Source: Oscillospiraceae bacterium (GTDB taxonomy: Bacteria > Bacillota > Clostridia > Oscillospirales > Oscillospiraceae). From it: 64,000 bases of DNA. The notes below the pieces were generated by a model that made no database searches, had not been told where the DNA came from, and was given only the letters and a program-made list of their open reading frames with translations. The first letter of the stretch is position 1, and the number at the start of each line of letters is the position of its first letter. A program made the position numbers and the translations under genes. The stretch is taken from the NCBI GenBank assembly GCA_018053145.1, contig JAGPMA010000004.1:1-64000 (forward strand), given 5' to 3'. Shown piece after piece: positions 15,120 to 25,197 of this stretch.

Positions 15120-16079
15120 GTGATTCCACATGGCAAGGAAATCAAGGTTTTTGCCGGAAACTCAAATCCAGCGCTTGCAGAGGGCATCTGTAAAAAACTC
15201 AACATAGAGTTGGGCAAATCGGTTGCAACAGCTTTTTCAGACGGCGAAATATCCATTTCTATCAACGAACCCGTTCGAGGAGCTGATGTCTTTATCGTAC
15301 AATCCACCTGTGCTCCGGTCAATAACAACCTGATGGAAATGCTCATCATGATAGATGCGATGCGCAGAGCCTCCGCCGGTCGTATAACGGCAGTTATGCC
15401 TTATTTTGGCTATGGCCGTCAAGACAGAAAGGCAAAAAGTCGCGATCCCATCTCCGCGAAGCTTGTTGCTAACATCATCACCGAAGCCGGTGCTGACAGA
15501 GTTCTGACAATGGACCTCCACGCTTCCCAGATTCAGGGCTTTTTCGATATACCCGTGGACAACCTTTTGGGCAGCCCGCTTTTTGCGAATTACTTCATCA
15601 ACAAATTCGGAGCAAACAACCCCGATTGTATCGTGGTTTCCCCCGACGTCGGGAGTGTTGCCAGAGCAAGAAAGTTCTCTCACAAAGTCGGCACAAACCT
15701 GGCTATAGTCGACAAACGCCGTGAAAAGGCGAACAGCTCCGAGGTCATGAACATAATCGGCGAGGTCGAAGGCAAAACCGTTATTTTGCTCGACGACATG
15801 GTCGACACAGCCGGCAGCCTTTGCGGAGCGGCAAAAGCACTCATCGAGCTTGGCGGAGCAAAAGAAATTTTTGCCTGCGCTTCACATGGCGTTCTTTCCG
15901 GACCCGCAATCGACCGTATCAACGAAAGCTACATTAAAGAGCTCGTTTTGCTCGACACCATCCCTTATACCTCAACTCAAAAGTGCGATAAGCTTAAGTA
16001 TCTTTCTGTTGACTCCCTTTTTGCGGAGGCTATAGCTCGCATCTATGAGGAAGTCTCCATATCTTCTCTTTTCGATTGA
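15120..16079 (+). CDS. prs: Ribose-phosphate pyrophosphokinase
   Basis: A 319-residue enzyme making PRPP from ribose-5-phosphate and ATP for nucleotide, His and Trp synthesis. Recognised by FAGNSNPALAEGI at the N-terminus, FSDGEISISINEPVRGADVF, the flexible loop YFGYGRQDRKAKSRDPISAK, the PRPP-binding VDKRREKAN and VILLDDMVDTAGSL (about 219-232). Full family length. Start is GTG at 15120 with AGAGAGG about 10 bases ahead. In many Firmicutes it follows glmU and precedes pth; glmU is missing here but pth follows after 120 bases. Confidence 0.96.
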   Translation: MIPHGKEIKVFAGNSNPALAEGICKKLNIELGKSVATAFSDGEISISINEPVRGADVFIVQSTCAPVNNNLMEMLIMIDAMRRASAGRITAVMPYFGYGRQDRKAKSRDPISAKLVANIITEAGADRVLTMDLHASQIQGFFDIPVDNLLGSPLFANYFINKFGANNPDCIVVSPDVGSVARARKFSHKVGTNLAIVDKRREKANSSEVMNIIGEVEGKTVILLDDMVDTAGSLCGAAKALIELGGAKEIFACASHGVLSGPAIDRINESYIKELVLLDTIPYTSTQKCDKLKYLSVDSLFAEAIARIYEEVSISSLFD

Positions 16080-16199
16080 CATCATATAGTCCTCAAATTA
16101 TATTCATATTTACTGATTAGGGTTTAAATTTAACTTTTGTTTCGTTAAGTCGCTGTATGTTCTTTAATGTTTACAGTCGGCGAAAGGATTTATTCTGTT

Positions 16200-16796
16200 A
16201 TGTTTTTAAAAAACGCATCCGGTGGCGCGCAATGGCTTGTAGTTTTTCTTGGCAATCCCGGGCCGAAATACAGCGGAACTCGCCACAATGTCGGATTTGC
16301 GGCTGCCGATATATTTGAAAAGCTTGAGAATGCAAAAATCAGCAAGCTTCGCTTCAACGCACTTACAAATATCTGCACAGTCAAAAATGAAAAAGTGCTA
16401 CTAATGAAGCCTCAAACATACATGAATCTTTCAGGTAATGCCGTGGCTCCCGCCGCGGCTTACTACAAAATCCCCGCAGAGCGCATTATCGTTGTTTGCG
16501 ACGACGTTTCGCTTCCGGTTGGAAAAGTCCGCATACGAACAAAAGGCTCCAGTGGAGGACATAACGGTCTTAAAAGTATTATTTCCGCATTAAATACCGA
16601 CACTTTTCCGCGAATCAAAATCGGCGTTGGCTCACCTCCCTCCAATGAAACAGAGGAAGACATGATCAACTGGGTTTTGGGAACATTCAGCGGAAAAGAC
16701 TCGACAACGATAGCAGAAATGTGCGAACAGGCCGTTAAGGCAGTTTCCGTAATTATCGGTGAAGGCGCGGAAAAGGCTATGAATATTTACAACTGA
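16200..16796 (+). CDS. pth: Peptidyl-tRNA hydrolase
   Basis: A 198-residue enzyme that frees tRNA from peptides dropped by stalled ribosomes. GLNPG-type strand appears as FLGNPGPKYSGTRHNVGF with the catalytic His, then LLMKPQTYMNLSG, DDVSLPVGKVRIR and SSGGHNGLKSI. The N-terminus has about 10 extra residues before the first strand. ATG 16200 has AAAGGA 11 bases upstream; an in-frame ATG at 16167 has no ribosome site. It lies 120 bases after prs in the same direction and ends at a terminator, so prs-pth may be co-transcribed. Confidence 0.94.
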   Translation: MFLKNASGGAQWLVVFLGNPGPKYSGTRHNVGFAAADIFEKLENAKISKLRFNALTNICTVKNEKVLLMKPQTYMNLSGNAVAPAAAYYKIPAERIIVVCDDVSLPVGKVRIRTKGSSGGHNGLKSIISALNTDTFPRIKIGVGSPPSNETEEDMINWVLGTFSGKDSTTIAEMCEQAVKAVSVIIGEGAEKAMNIYN

Positions 16797-16826
16797 CAGC
16801 GGGAGTTAACTCCCGCTGCTTTCTTT
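16797..16826 (+). terminator. Terminator of pth
   Basis: CAGCGGGAGTT / AACTCCCGCTG at 16797-16818 forms a self-complementary 11-bp arm pair starting just after the stop, followed by CTTTCTTT. Confidence 0.75.
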
Positions 16827-16899
16827 AGGCAACCAAATTGTGTTCTGCCGAATTTGTGCGGCTTTTAAACGACTGAATCGATAAGGGAGTGAAATTACT

Positions 16900-18765
16900 A
16901 TGACCAAAGCGCGAAACAGTTCCTTTTCAGAGAGCCTCTCAAGCGGCAAATGTACGCGTGCAGGCACTTATTTAGGAGCGCACTTATCTGAAAACGGAGT
17001 ACTTTTCCGTGTTTGGGCACCAAATGCTGTTCGTGTTTCGCTGGTCGGTGATTTCAACAACTGGCAAATTGAGCAAAATCAATTAGCCGATATCGGTGGT
17101 GGGATTTGGGAATCCGAAGTTCATAGTTTTCCCAAGCACGGCACATATAAGTTCGCCATATTAGCAAAGGATGGCCAAACGCTTTGGAAAACCGACCCTT
17201 ACGGAACTTTTACTGAACTGCGTCCAGCTTCAGCCTCCATATTTTATGAGCTTGACGGCTATAGCTGGAGCGACGATAAATGGCTTGATTGCAGACGGAC
17301 ACATAAGGTCTATCATAACCCGCTCAATATTTATGAGCTGCATCTCGGTTCATGGAAACGCCATGAAAACGGTGAGTTTTTGACTTACCGTGAAGCGGCA
17401 AAGGAGCTGATTCCTTATGTTAAGTCGCTGGGCTTTACACATATCGAGCTCATGCCCTTAACTGAGTTTCCCTATGATGCTTCCTGGGGCTATCAGTGCA
17501 CCGGCTACTTCGCCGCAAGCTCCAGATTCGGAACGCCTCATGACCTAATGTATTTCATTGATGCTTGCCACAAGGCGGGCTTAGGTGTCATAATGGATTG
17601 GGTGCCTGCTCATTTTCCAAAGGACCCTCACGGCCTGGTGGAATTTGATGGCTGCAGACTTTATGAAGATTCGGACCCGCTAATGGCGGAGCACCCAAGC
17701 TGGGGAACGCGAATTTTCGATTACGCAAAGGGTGAGGTCAGGAGCTTTCTTATTTCTTCTGCTCTTTTTTGGCTTGAAAAATACCACTTTGACGGGCTTC
17801 GCGTAGATGCTGTTGCCTCCATGCTCTATCTCGACTACGACAGGGAAAATGGAAATTGGAAGCGCAACAAATTTGGCGGAAGAGAAAACTTGAATGCTGT
17901 TGAGTTTTTAAAGCAGCTCAATGAAGCCTGTTTTTCATATGACGACAGCATTTTGATGATTGCAGAGGAAAGCACAGCGTGGCCGCTTGTAACCGCGCCG
18001 ACTGACATTGGAGGTCTTGGCTTCAACCTCAAGTGGAACATGGGCTGGATGAACGACAGTCTGCGTTATCTGAAGACTGACCCTTATTTTCGCGCAGGCC
18101 AGCATAGCGACCTCACCTTTTCTATCATGTATGCTTTTTCGGAAAACTTTGTTTTACCACTTTCGCACGACGAGGTCGTGCATATGAAGGGCTCACTTAT
18201 CGGCAAAATACCCGGAACAGAGGAGCAAAAATTCGCAACAGTTCGCGCTTTCTGGGCATATATGCTTGCTCATCCCGGAAAAAAGCTCTTGTTTATGGGT
18301 GCGGAGCTCGGTCAACACAGCGAATGGGATTTTTCTTCACAGCTTCCGTGGGAACTTTTAGATAAGCCCGAAAGCTCTTCGCTCCACCTTTATTTCAAAG
18401 TAATCAATAGTTTTTACAAATTAAGTAAGCCTCTTTGGGACTTGGACTTTGACGGCAACGGCTTTCAATGGATTTGTCCGGACGAGAGTGAAAAGAATGT
18501 AATTGCTTTTTTTCGCAAGGACTCTGCGGGAAAAGAGCTTGTCTTTGTCTGTAATTTTTCCGGCATTACGGTCAATAATTTTCGTTTGGGTGTTTCAGGC
18601 AAAAGAAAGATCGCTGTTATTATGTCAACCGACGAGTTGCGTTTTGGCGGAAGCGGAAGCCTTTGCAAGGGAACTTGTTTTGCAGTCGATAATACGCCAC
18701 AACACGGACTATTACATTCGATTGTCATAGACATCCCCCCACTCACCGCCATATTTTTGAGTTAA
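16900..18765 (+). CDS. glgB: 1,4-alpha-glucan branching enzyme
   Basis: A 621-residue GH13 enzyme that adds alpha-1,6 branches to glycogen. An N-terminal CBM48-like domain ([20 protein letters not shown], about 33-120) precedes the barrel. Catalytic regions are seen as [19 protein letters not shown] (nucleophile Asp), MIAEEST (acid Glu) and LSHDEVVH. The C-terminal beta domain is present. RBS AAGGGAG lies before the ATG. It opens the glycogen cluster; 91 bases separate it from glgC, so the two may be transcribed together or separately. Confidence 0.96.
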   Translation: MTKARNSSFSESLSSGKCTRAGTYLGAHLSENGVLFRVWAPNAVRVSLVGDFNNWQIEQNQLADIGGGIWESEVHSFPKHGTYKFAILAKDGQTLWKTDPYGTFTELRPASASIFYELDGYSWSDDKWLDCRRTHKVYHNPLNIYELHLGSWKRHENGEFLTYREAAKELIPYVKSLGFTHIELMPLTEFPYDASWGYQCTGYFAASSRFGTPHDLMYFIDACHKAGLGVIMDWVPAHFPKDPHGLVEFDGCRLYEDSDPLMAEHPSWGTRIFDYAKGEVRSFLISSALFWLEKYHFDGLRVDAVASMLYLDYDRENGNWKRNKFGGRENLNAVEFLKQLNEACFSYDDSILMIAEESTAWPLVTAPTDIGGLGFNLKWNMGWMNDSLRYLKTDPYFRAGQHSDLTFSIMYAFSENFVLPLSHDEVVHMKGSLIGKIPGTEEQKFATVRAFWAYMLAHPGKKLLFMGAELGQHSEWDFSSQLPWELLDKPESSSLHLYFKVINSFYKLSKPLWDLDFDGNGFQWICPDESEKNVIAFFRKDSAGKELVFVCNFSGITVNNFRLGVSGKRKIAVIMSTDELRFGGSGSLCKGTCFAVDNTPQHGLLHSIVIDIPPLTAIFLS

Positions 18766-18856
18766 TCGCGAATTGTTATCCCACTTTAGTTTTTTTGTTA
18801 TCATATGCTCAAACAGGCAATATAGTATAGTACAAAACGAAATCGGAGGCAAGCGC

Positions 18857-20053
18857 ATGAAAAAAGAGTGTATCGCAATGCTGCTGGCAGGCGGACAAGG
18901 CTCAAGGCTTCACGCTTTGACAAGCAGAGCGGCAAAACCCATTATGCCCTTTGGCGGCAAGTACAGAATAATCGATTTTCCTCTCAGCAATTGTACAAAT
19001 TCCGGAATCGATGTTGTAGGGGTGCTGACCCAATATCAGCCATTACAGCTAAACAGCTACATAGGCAGTGGACAACCTTGGGATTTGGACGCACAGCGCG
19101 GAGGTGTCTATATACTCCCTCCTTACCAAAGCGCCGGCGAAAAGGGCGAGTGGTTTTCCGGTACGGCAAATGCAATTTATCAGAATATCGGCTTTGTAGA
19201 TATGTGGGAGCCGGAGTATGTGCTCATTTTAAGCGGCGACCATATCTATAAAATGGATTATTCCGATATGCTCGAGCAGCATAAGCTTCATGAGGCAGAC
19301 TGTTCGATTGCCGTTATCCGCGTACCGCTTGATGAGGCGTCGCGCTTTGGGATTATGGACACAGACGAAAACGGCTTCATTTATCGCTTCACAGAAAAGC
19401 CAAAAAAGCCCGACAGCGACCTTGCTTCTATGGGAATCTATATTTTCACGTGGCAAAAGCTAAAACAATATCTTATTGAAGACGAGAAAAATCATCAGTC
19501 CGAAAAGGACTTTGGTAAAAATATAATCCCTGCAATGCTCGGTAACGGCGAGAAGCTCTGGGCCTATAATTTTGATGGCTATTGGCGAGATGTAGGAACA
19601 ATAAACAGCCTTTGGGAATCGAACATGGACATGTTCTCACCCGAGCTGTTTGATTTGTATGACCGCTCTTGGCCAATACGCAGCAGAAGTCCTATCAAGC
19701 CTCCGCACTACATCGGTGAAAACGCAGATATCAGTCACTGCATAATTACAGAGGGCTGCGAAATTCGCGGTACAGTTCGCAATTCAGTCTTAAGTAACAG
19801 TGTTTTTGTAGGTGAAGGTGCTGTGGTTAACCGCAGCATTCTAATGCCCGGCTGCAGCATCGGAAAAGGTGCCGTTATTGAATATTCAATAATCGGTGAA
19901 AACGCCGTAATACAGGAAAACGCCCACGTTGGCGCGCAGCCTAAGGATGTAAACAACATCATTATCGCGACCTGCGGACCAAATTGCGTTGTCCCGGCAA
20001 ACTCCTATATCGGAGCAGGAAAAATTGTTTATGCGGAAAGTGAGGAAAAATAA
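18857..20053 (+). CDS. glgC: Glucose-1-phosphate adenylyltransferase, catalytic subunit
   Basis: A 398-residue enzyme making ADP-glucose for glycogen. [16 protein letters not shown] is the nucleotide-binding loop, with [20 protein letters not shown] next and [15 protein letters not shown] near 128; [20 protein letters not shown] carries the glucose-1-phosphate lysine region. The C-terminal part is a left-handed helix fold with hexapeptide repeats. ATG 18857 has GGAGG 8 bases ahead. Its stop overlaps the glgD start (TAATG), so the two subunits are translationally coupled. Confidence 0.96.
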   Translation: MKKECIAMLLAGGQGSRLHALTSRAAKPIMPFGGKYRIIDFPLSNCTNSGIDVVGVLTQYQPLQLNSYIGSGQPWDLDAQRGGVYILPPYQSAGEKGEWFSGTANAIYQNIGFVDMWEPEYVLILSGDHIYKMDYSDMLEQHKLHEADCSIAVIRVPLDEASRFGIMDTDENGFIYRFTEKPKKPDSDLASMGIYIFTWQKLKQYLIEDEKNHQSEKDFGKNIIPAMLGNGEKLWAYNFDGYWRDVGTINSLWESNMDMFSPELFDLYDRSWPIRSRSPIKPPHYIGENADISHCIITEGCEIRGTVRNSVLSNSVFVGEGAVVNRSILMPGCSIGKGAVIEYSIIGENAVIQENAHVGAQPKDVNNIIIATCGPNCVVPANSYIGAGKIVYAESEEK

Positions 20054-21171
20054 TGCCGGACTTACATGGACTGATTTATGCTTATCATTCCTCTTCTGCG
20101 TTGGGTGAGCTCGTTGTTCCCCGCACAAGTGCCTCTCTTCCCTTTTGTTCCAGATATAGGCTAATCGATTTTGCCCTCTCGTCCATGACAAATGCCGGTA
20201 TTCGCGACGTTGGCGTTGTTATGCAGCGCGATTACCAGTCACTTCTCGACCATTTAGGAAGCGGAAAGGACTGGGATTTAAGCCGTTTAAGCGGTGGACT
20301 CAGCCTTTTGCCCCCCTTCGGAATGCACGACAGCCACATCGGGCAATACTACGGCTGCATGGAAGCTCTTTCTGCTGTAAGAACCTATATTAACAACATT
20401 AAGCAAAGTCATGTTGTTCTTTTCCGTAGTGACCTCGCCGTAAACCTCGACCTACGTGAAGTTTTCGATTCCCACCTGGCTTCAGGCTGCGATATAACCG
20501 CAGTCTGCGCGGACTGCGCCTTCAAGGGCGGCAGCAGTGAAATTAAATTTGTTCCGGAAACTCCGACCACCTCTCGGAAAATGCTTTTTTCCGGTTACGG
20601 TCAGGATAACGCACTGTCGTCAATTGAGGTTTACATAATTCGTAAGAGTCTCCTCGTCGAGCTAATCGAATGGAGCCGTGCCAACGGCAAATCACATTTT
20701 CATCGCGATGCCCTCTCCCACTACATCGATAACGGCGGAACTGTTGGTCTATACTATCACAAGGGCTACACGGCGCATATTTCTTCGGTCTCCAATTATT
20801 ACAGTGCCAACATGGATATGCTCAAGCAAGATTACCGCCGCGACCTGTTTCCCGATGACAACCCGATTTACACCAGAGGGCGCAGCTCTGTTTCCACCTA
20901 TTACAGTGATAACGCCTCTGCAAAGAACTCTCTTGTCGCCGATGGCTGCTATATCGAGGGAGAGCTTCATAACTGCGTGCTCTTCCGCGGTGTCCGCGTT
21001 AAAAAGGGCGCAAAGCTAACCAACTGCGTTATTATGCAGGACGCAATTATTGGCGAAGACGCTGTTTTAAATCACGTAATTGCGGATAAATACACTGTGG
21101 TTTCAAACGGACTAGTTCTTTCGGGAAGCAGTGTTTTGCCCATTACAATACCAAAGGGCAAAACCGTTTAG
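20053..21171 (+). CDS. glgD: GlgD, regulatory partner of ADP-glucose pyrophosphorylase
   Basis: A 372-residue paralogue of GlgC. It has the same overall fold (YRLIDFALSSMTNAGIRDVG, SGKDWDLSRLSGGLSLLPPFG) and C-terminal hexapeptide repeats, but the N-terminal nucleotide loop GGxGxRL is missing: the corresponding region reads YAYHSSSALGELVVPRT. GlgD subunits form mixed tetramers with GlgC in Firmicutes and raise its activity; that is known for the family. The ATG at 20053 overlaps the stop of glgC. Confidence 0.94.
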   Translation: MPDLHGLIYAYHSSSALGELVVPRTSASLPFCSRYRLIDFALSSMTNAGIRDVGVVMQRDYQSLLDHLGSGKDWDLSRLSGGLSLLPPFGMHDSHIGQYYGCMEALSAVRTYINNIKQSHVVLFRSDLAVNLDLREVFDSHLASGCDITAVCADCAFKGGSSEIKFVPETPTTSRKMLFSGYGQDNALSSIEVYIIRKSLLVELIEWSRANGKSHFHRDALSHYIDNGGTVGLYYHKGYTAHISSVSNYYSANMDMLKQDYRRDLFPDDNPIYTRGRSSVSTYYSDNASAKNSLVADGCYIEGELHNCVLFRGVRVKKGAKLTNCVIMQDAIIGEDAVLNHVIADKYTVVSNGLVLSGSSVLPITIPKGKTV

Positions 21172-21230
21172 CAAGCGAGCGTTTTCTATTGCAGAAAGCT
21201 AAAATCCATATTTTTTAGGGGGACAAACAA

Positions 21231-22649
21231 ATGAAGGTGCTCTACGCCGTTAGCGAGGCAGTTCCTTTCGTTAAAACGGGCGGACTTGCCGATGTTGCCG
21301 GCTCACTCCCAAAAGCACTCTGTGCGGCGGGAGCTGACACACGAGTAATCCTGCCGCTTTACAGCAAAATCGCTGAGCAGTGGCGTCTTAAAATGGATTT
21401 TTGTTTTTCAACCTATGTCAATTTAGCTTGGCGCAAGCAATATTGCGGCGTCTTTCGGCTTGAGCACGAGGGCGTGACGTACTACTTCATCGACAACGAG
21501 TATTACTTCGGACGCGAAAACATATATGGAAGTTACGACGACGGAGAGCGCTTCGGCTTTTTCTCAAGGGCCGTTTTGGAAGTCCTGCCGTTGCTCGACT
21601 GGAAACCGGATGTTATAAATTGCAACGACTGGCAGACCGCACTTATTCCAATTTACATCAGTCAGGAAACGGGTGGCTATTATAGTGATGTGAAAACCGT
21701 TTTCACAATCCACAACATAGAATATCAAGGGCGTTTCGGGAAAGACATTTTAAGTGACGTTTTTGGTCTTTCCGAAGAGCTTTACGATTCAGGCATCCTA
21801 CGATTTGAAAAAGATGTCAATCTGATGAAGGGCGCAATTTATAAGTCGAACTACATCACAACCGTAAGCCCAAGCTATGCTCAAGAGTTGCGCGATCCTT
21901 ATTTTGCCTGCGGTCTCCACAAAGTAATTGAGGATAACGCCTATAAGCTTACAGGCATTTTAAACGGGCTTGACATTTCGCATTATAATCCGATGAAGGA
22001 TGCACTAATCGCAAAAAAGTTCAGCGCAACAAATGCTAAAGGCAAAAAGCTATGCAAGGCGGAGCTTTGCGATGAGCTTGGTTTTGATGAGACTAGCGAA
22101 GCACCTATCATCGCCTGTATTTCAAGATTAGTTGGTCACAAGGGCTTTGACCTTGTTTCTGATTCACTTGATTGGATAATTTCAAAAGGCGCTCGTCTTG
22201 TAATTCTCGGAACCGGTGATGAGAAGTTCGAAAACTATTTCCGTGATGCCGAGAATCGCTATAAGGGCCTTGTTTCTGCAAATATCATGTATTCCGAAAA
22301 ACGAGCCTCAATGATTTATGCCGGAGCAGATATGCTGCTAATGCCCTCGCGCAGCGAGCCCTGCGGACTGACCCAAATGATTGCAATGCGTTACGGCACT
22401 GTGCCGATTGTTCGAGAGGTCGGCGGTCTTCGTGACACTGTTCGTCCTCTCTTCGACGAAAATGCCAACGGTTTTACATTTTCATATTACTCCACGGATA
22501 ATATGAATCGCGCAATAGACGAAGCTCTGAACACATGGCTCGACAAAGATAAATGGCAGGAGCTTATGAAACGGGACATGACAGAGGATTTGTCCTGGAG
22601 CAAATCCGCCAAAGAATATATAAAGATATACACTTCGCTTAATAATTAG
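21231..22649 (+). CDS. glgA: Glycogen synthase (ADP-glucose type)
   Basis: A 472-residue GT5 enzyme that extends glycogen with glucose from ADP-glucose. KTGGLADVAGSLPKAL near the N-terminus binds the nucleotide sugar; FTIHNIEYQG and VSPSYAQEL are typical of the first domain; SRSEPCGLTQMIAMRYGTVP and VGGLRDTV belong to the C-terminal nucleotide-binding domain. Complete in length. RBS AGGGGGA lies about 7 bases before the ATG, 60 bases after glgD. Confidence 0.97.
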   Translation: MKVLYAVSEAVPFVKTGGLADVAGSLPKALCAAGADTRVILPLYSKIAEQWRLKMDFCFSTYVNLAWRKQYCGVFRLEHEGVTYYFIDNEYYFGRENIYGSYDDGERFGFFSRAVLEVLPLLDWKPDVINCNDWQTALIPIYISQETGGYYSDVKTVFTIHNIEYQGRFGKDILSDVFGLSEELYDSGILRFEKDVNLMKGAIYKSNYITTVSPSYAQELRDPYFACGLHKVIEDNAYKLTGILNGLDISHYNPMKDALIAKKFSATNAKGKKLCKAELCDELGFDETSEAPIIACISRLVGHKGFDLVSDSLDWIISKGARLVILGTGDEKFENYFRDAENRYKGLVSANIMYSEKRASMIYAGADMLLMPSRSEPCGLTQMIAMRYGTVPIVREVGGLRDTVRPLFDENANGFTFSYYSTDNMNRAIDEALNTWLDKDKWQELMKRDMTEDLSWSKSAKEYIKIYTSLNN

Positions 22650-22699
22650 GCGATTCGGACAGTACATCCTGTTTCGGCTTTCAGGGAAAGGAAATGCAT

Positions 22700-25096
22700 A
22701 TGACCCCAATAACCAAAAACGATTTAAAAGCTGCCATAGAGGATAAATTAAATGCTCATTTCGGTAAAAAGGCGCAGGATGCAAGCCCCACCGAGTTTTT
22801 CTGCACCTGTTCAATGCTTTTACGAGAAATGGCCTCTCGAAACCTCGTTCACCAAGACAGGCATGAAACGCGGCAAATCCATTATTTGTCCATGGAGTTT
22901 CTCATGGGACGCTCTCTTGCAAAAAACGCTTTTAATCTCGGCATTCTCGACGAATTAACTGGTGCCCTAAGCGATATGGGCCTTGATGCCTCGGATATTT
23001 TTGAAGCCGAGCCGGACGCTGGTTTGGGAAACGGCGGCTTGGGACGGCTTGCCGCCTGTTATATGGACAGCATGGCAACCCTCGGACTTCCCGCAACCGG
23101 ATATTCGCTCTGCTATGAGCTGGGTATGTTTTGTCAAAAAATTATCGACTTTAAGCAAACGGAAATGGCAGACAGCTGGACAATATCCGCAGACAGCTGG
23201 CTCGTCCCCTGCTATGAGGAAGCAGTCGAGGTACGTTTCGGCGGCAGATGCGAGGAAAACTGGGATTTCAGCGGAAAATGTGAAGCGACTGTTAAGGACT
23301 ACACTTCAGTTCTTGCCGTTCCCCGCGATATGCTGATCTCAGGTTATGAAACGGATAGCGTTAACACGCTCAGGCTTTGGGACGCAAAATCACCTAAATC
23401 ACTCGATATGCGTCTTTTTTCAAGCGGTGAATATGTAAAATCGATGGAACAGCGTACCATGGCAGAGGTCATAACTAAGGTGCTCTACCCTGCCGACGAT
23501 ACTACAGAGGGAAAGATTCTCCGCATTAAGCAGCAATATTTCTTTGTTTCGGCAACAGCCCAATCGGTTGTCAAAAAGCACAGGGGAAAATACGGTGATA
23601 TACGTTGCTTTGCGGAGCATCACGTTTTTCAAATTAACGACACTCATCCGACAATGGTAATCCCCGAGCTTATGCGAATTTTCATGGATGAAGACGGTCT
23701 TGGCTGGGACGAGGCCCTGACAATAGTGTCAAAATGTGTTTCCTATACTAACCACACTGTAATGTCCGAAGCTCTTGAAAGCTGGCCGCAGGAGCTCATA
23801 CAAGCACAGCTTCCGCGCATCTGGCAGATTATCCGTGAAATTGATGTTAGGCACCGCAGGTACCTTGAAGAGAGATTTTGCGGAAATGATGAAGCCATTT
23901 TGCGTAACCTCATCGTCAGCAGCGGTAAAGTGCATATGGCAAACATTTGTCTTGCTGTGTGCTATAAGGTCAACGGCGTTTCCGCTATGCACAGCGAAAT
24001 ATTAAAGCACGACCTGTTCCGCGATATTTACTCCCAAAAGCCCGAAATGTTTACAAACGTGACTAACGGCATAGACCACAGACGTTGGCTAACGCAAATA
24101 AATCCTGAGCTTCATGGGCTTATAACCGAGCTGCTTGGAAGTGAAGATTATCTTCGACATCCAGAAATGCTTTCAAAGCTCGAAGGTTTTTCAACAGATT
24201 ACAGAGTTTTGAAACGGCTAGAGGATATCAAACTGAACAACAAGGTTAAATTTTCCGAATATGTTAAGCGGGAAAACGGCATAGTCCTAAACACTAATGG
24301 CGTTTTTGATGTCCAGATAAAACGTCTGCACGAATATAAACGCCAATTGCTATGTGCAATGCTGATATTGGAACTGCAGCAGCGTATCCACGATAATCCG
24401 AATGCCGAATTTCCACCTCGCTGCTTTATCTTCGGAGCAAAAGCCGCAAGTGGTTACAAAGTGGCAAAGCGCATAATAAGTCTTCTTTGTTCTCTTGCCG
24501 ACGAAGTGAACTCCGACCCCTTTTGCGCAGGAAAGCTTCAGGTTGTTTTCCTCGAAAATTACCGCGTTTCCGTCGCCGAAAAGCTGATGCCCGCAGCGCA
24601 GGTTTCCGAACAGATTTCCACAGCCGGTAAGGAAGCAAGTGGCACAGGCAACATGAAGCTCATGATGAACGGCGCAATTACCATCGGCACTCTGGACGGA
24701 GCAAATGTTGAAATGTATGAGCGACTTGGCGATGAAAACATGGTTCTTTTCGGTCTGCGAGCCGATGAGATTGCCGCTTTAAAACTTCGTGGCTATGACC
24801 CGCTTGCGATTTATAACAAAAATGATAGGCTTCGCCTGATTCTTAACCACATGAGCCGTGGCTTCAAAAACGGTGAGAGCTTTTCTGACCTTGTTTCAAA
24901 GCTCGTTTACGGCGGTGACGAATATATGCTGCTCGCCGATTATGACAGCTATGTTGCGTCACACGACAAGCTATATGCTCTTATGGCCGATAGTGAGAAG
25001 CGCTCAGCCGTATCGCTTCGAAATATCGCTCGCAGCGGTGTCTTTGCCGCTGACAGAGCCGTTGGAGAATATGCAAAGAACATTTGGAAAGTATAA
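22700..25096 (+). CDS. glgP: Glycogen phosphorylase
   Basis: A 798-residue GT35 enzyme that releases glucose-1-phosphate from glycogen. AGLGNGGLGRLAACYMDS (about residue 110) and the pyridoxal-phosphate site EASGTGNMKLMMNGAITIGT with the Lys that holds PLP are clear. NDTHPTMVIPELMRIFMDE and HEYKRQLLCAM are also diagnostic. ATG 22700 is preferred to the ATG at 22694, because AAAGGAA would touch the earlier one. It closes the operon, ending at a strong terminator; having synthesis and breakdown genes in one operon is usual in Clostridia. Confidence 0.97.
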   Translation: MTPITKNDLKAAIEDKLNAHFGKKAQDASPTEFFCTCSMLLREMASRNLVHQDRHETRQIHYLSMEFLMGRSLAKNAFNLGILDELTGALSDMGLDASDIFEAEPDAGLGNGGLGRLAACYMDSMATLGLPATGYSLCYELGMFCQKIIDFKQTEMADSWTISADSWLVPCYEEAVEVRFGGRCEENWDFSGKCEATVKDYTSVLAVPRDMLISGYETDSVNTLRLWDAKSPKSLDMRLFSSGEYVKSMEQRTMAEVITKVLYPADDTTEGKILRIKQQYFFVSATAQSVVKKHRGKYGDIRCFAEHHVFQINDTHPTMVIPELMRIFMDEDGLGWDEALTIVSKCVSYTNHTVMSEALESWPQELIQAQLPRIWQIIREIDVRHRRYLEERFCGNDEAILRNLIVSSGKVHMANICLAVCYKVNGVSAMHSEILKHDLFRDIYSQKPEMFTNVTNGIDHRRWLTQINPELHGLITELLGSEDYLRHPEMLSKLEGFSTDYRVLKRLEDIKLNNKVKFSEYVKRENGIVLNTNGVFDVQIKRLHEYKRQLLCAMLILELQQRIHDNPNAEFPPRCFIFGAKAASGYKVAKRIISLLCSLADEVNSDPFCAGKLQVVFLENYRVSVAEKLMPAAQVSEQISTAGKEASGTGNMKLMMNGAITIGTLDGANVEMYERLGDENMVLFGLRADEIAALKLRGYDPLAIYNKNDRLRLILNHMSRGFKNGESFSDLVSKLVYGGDEYMLLADYDSYVASHDKLYALMADSEKRSAVSLRNIARSGVFAADRAVGEYAKNIWKV

Positions 25097-25103
25097 TTGC
25101 CAG

Positions 25104-25143
25104 ATAAAAAGTCGTGAGGTAAAAACCTCACGACTTTTTTATC
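25104..25143 (+). terminator. Terminator of the glycogen operon
   Basis: AAAGTCGTGAGGT and ACCTCACGACTTT arms (about 25107-25120 and 25124-25137) with a short A loop and a T run. Confidence 0.92.
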
Positions 25144-25191
25144 TTTGTCCGACTTTTTGCAACGCGTTTTTTGTTTTAGTTTTCATATACT
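25144..25191 (+). promoter_or_regulatory. Candidate spoIIG promoter with wide spacer
   Basis: TTGCAA (25157-25162) and TATACT (25186-25191) are 23 bases apart, like the 22-base spacer of the Spo0A-driven B. subtilis spoIIG promoter. TTGTCCGA at 25145-25152 is an imperfect 0A box. Inference only. Confidence 0.4.
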
Positions 25192-25197
25192 TGTAAC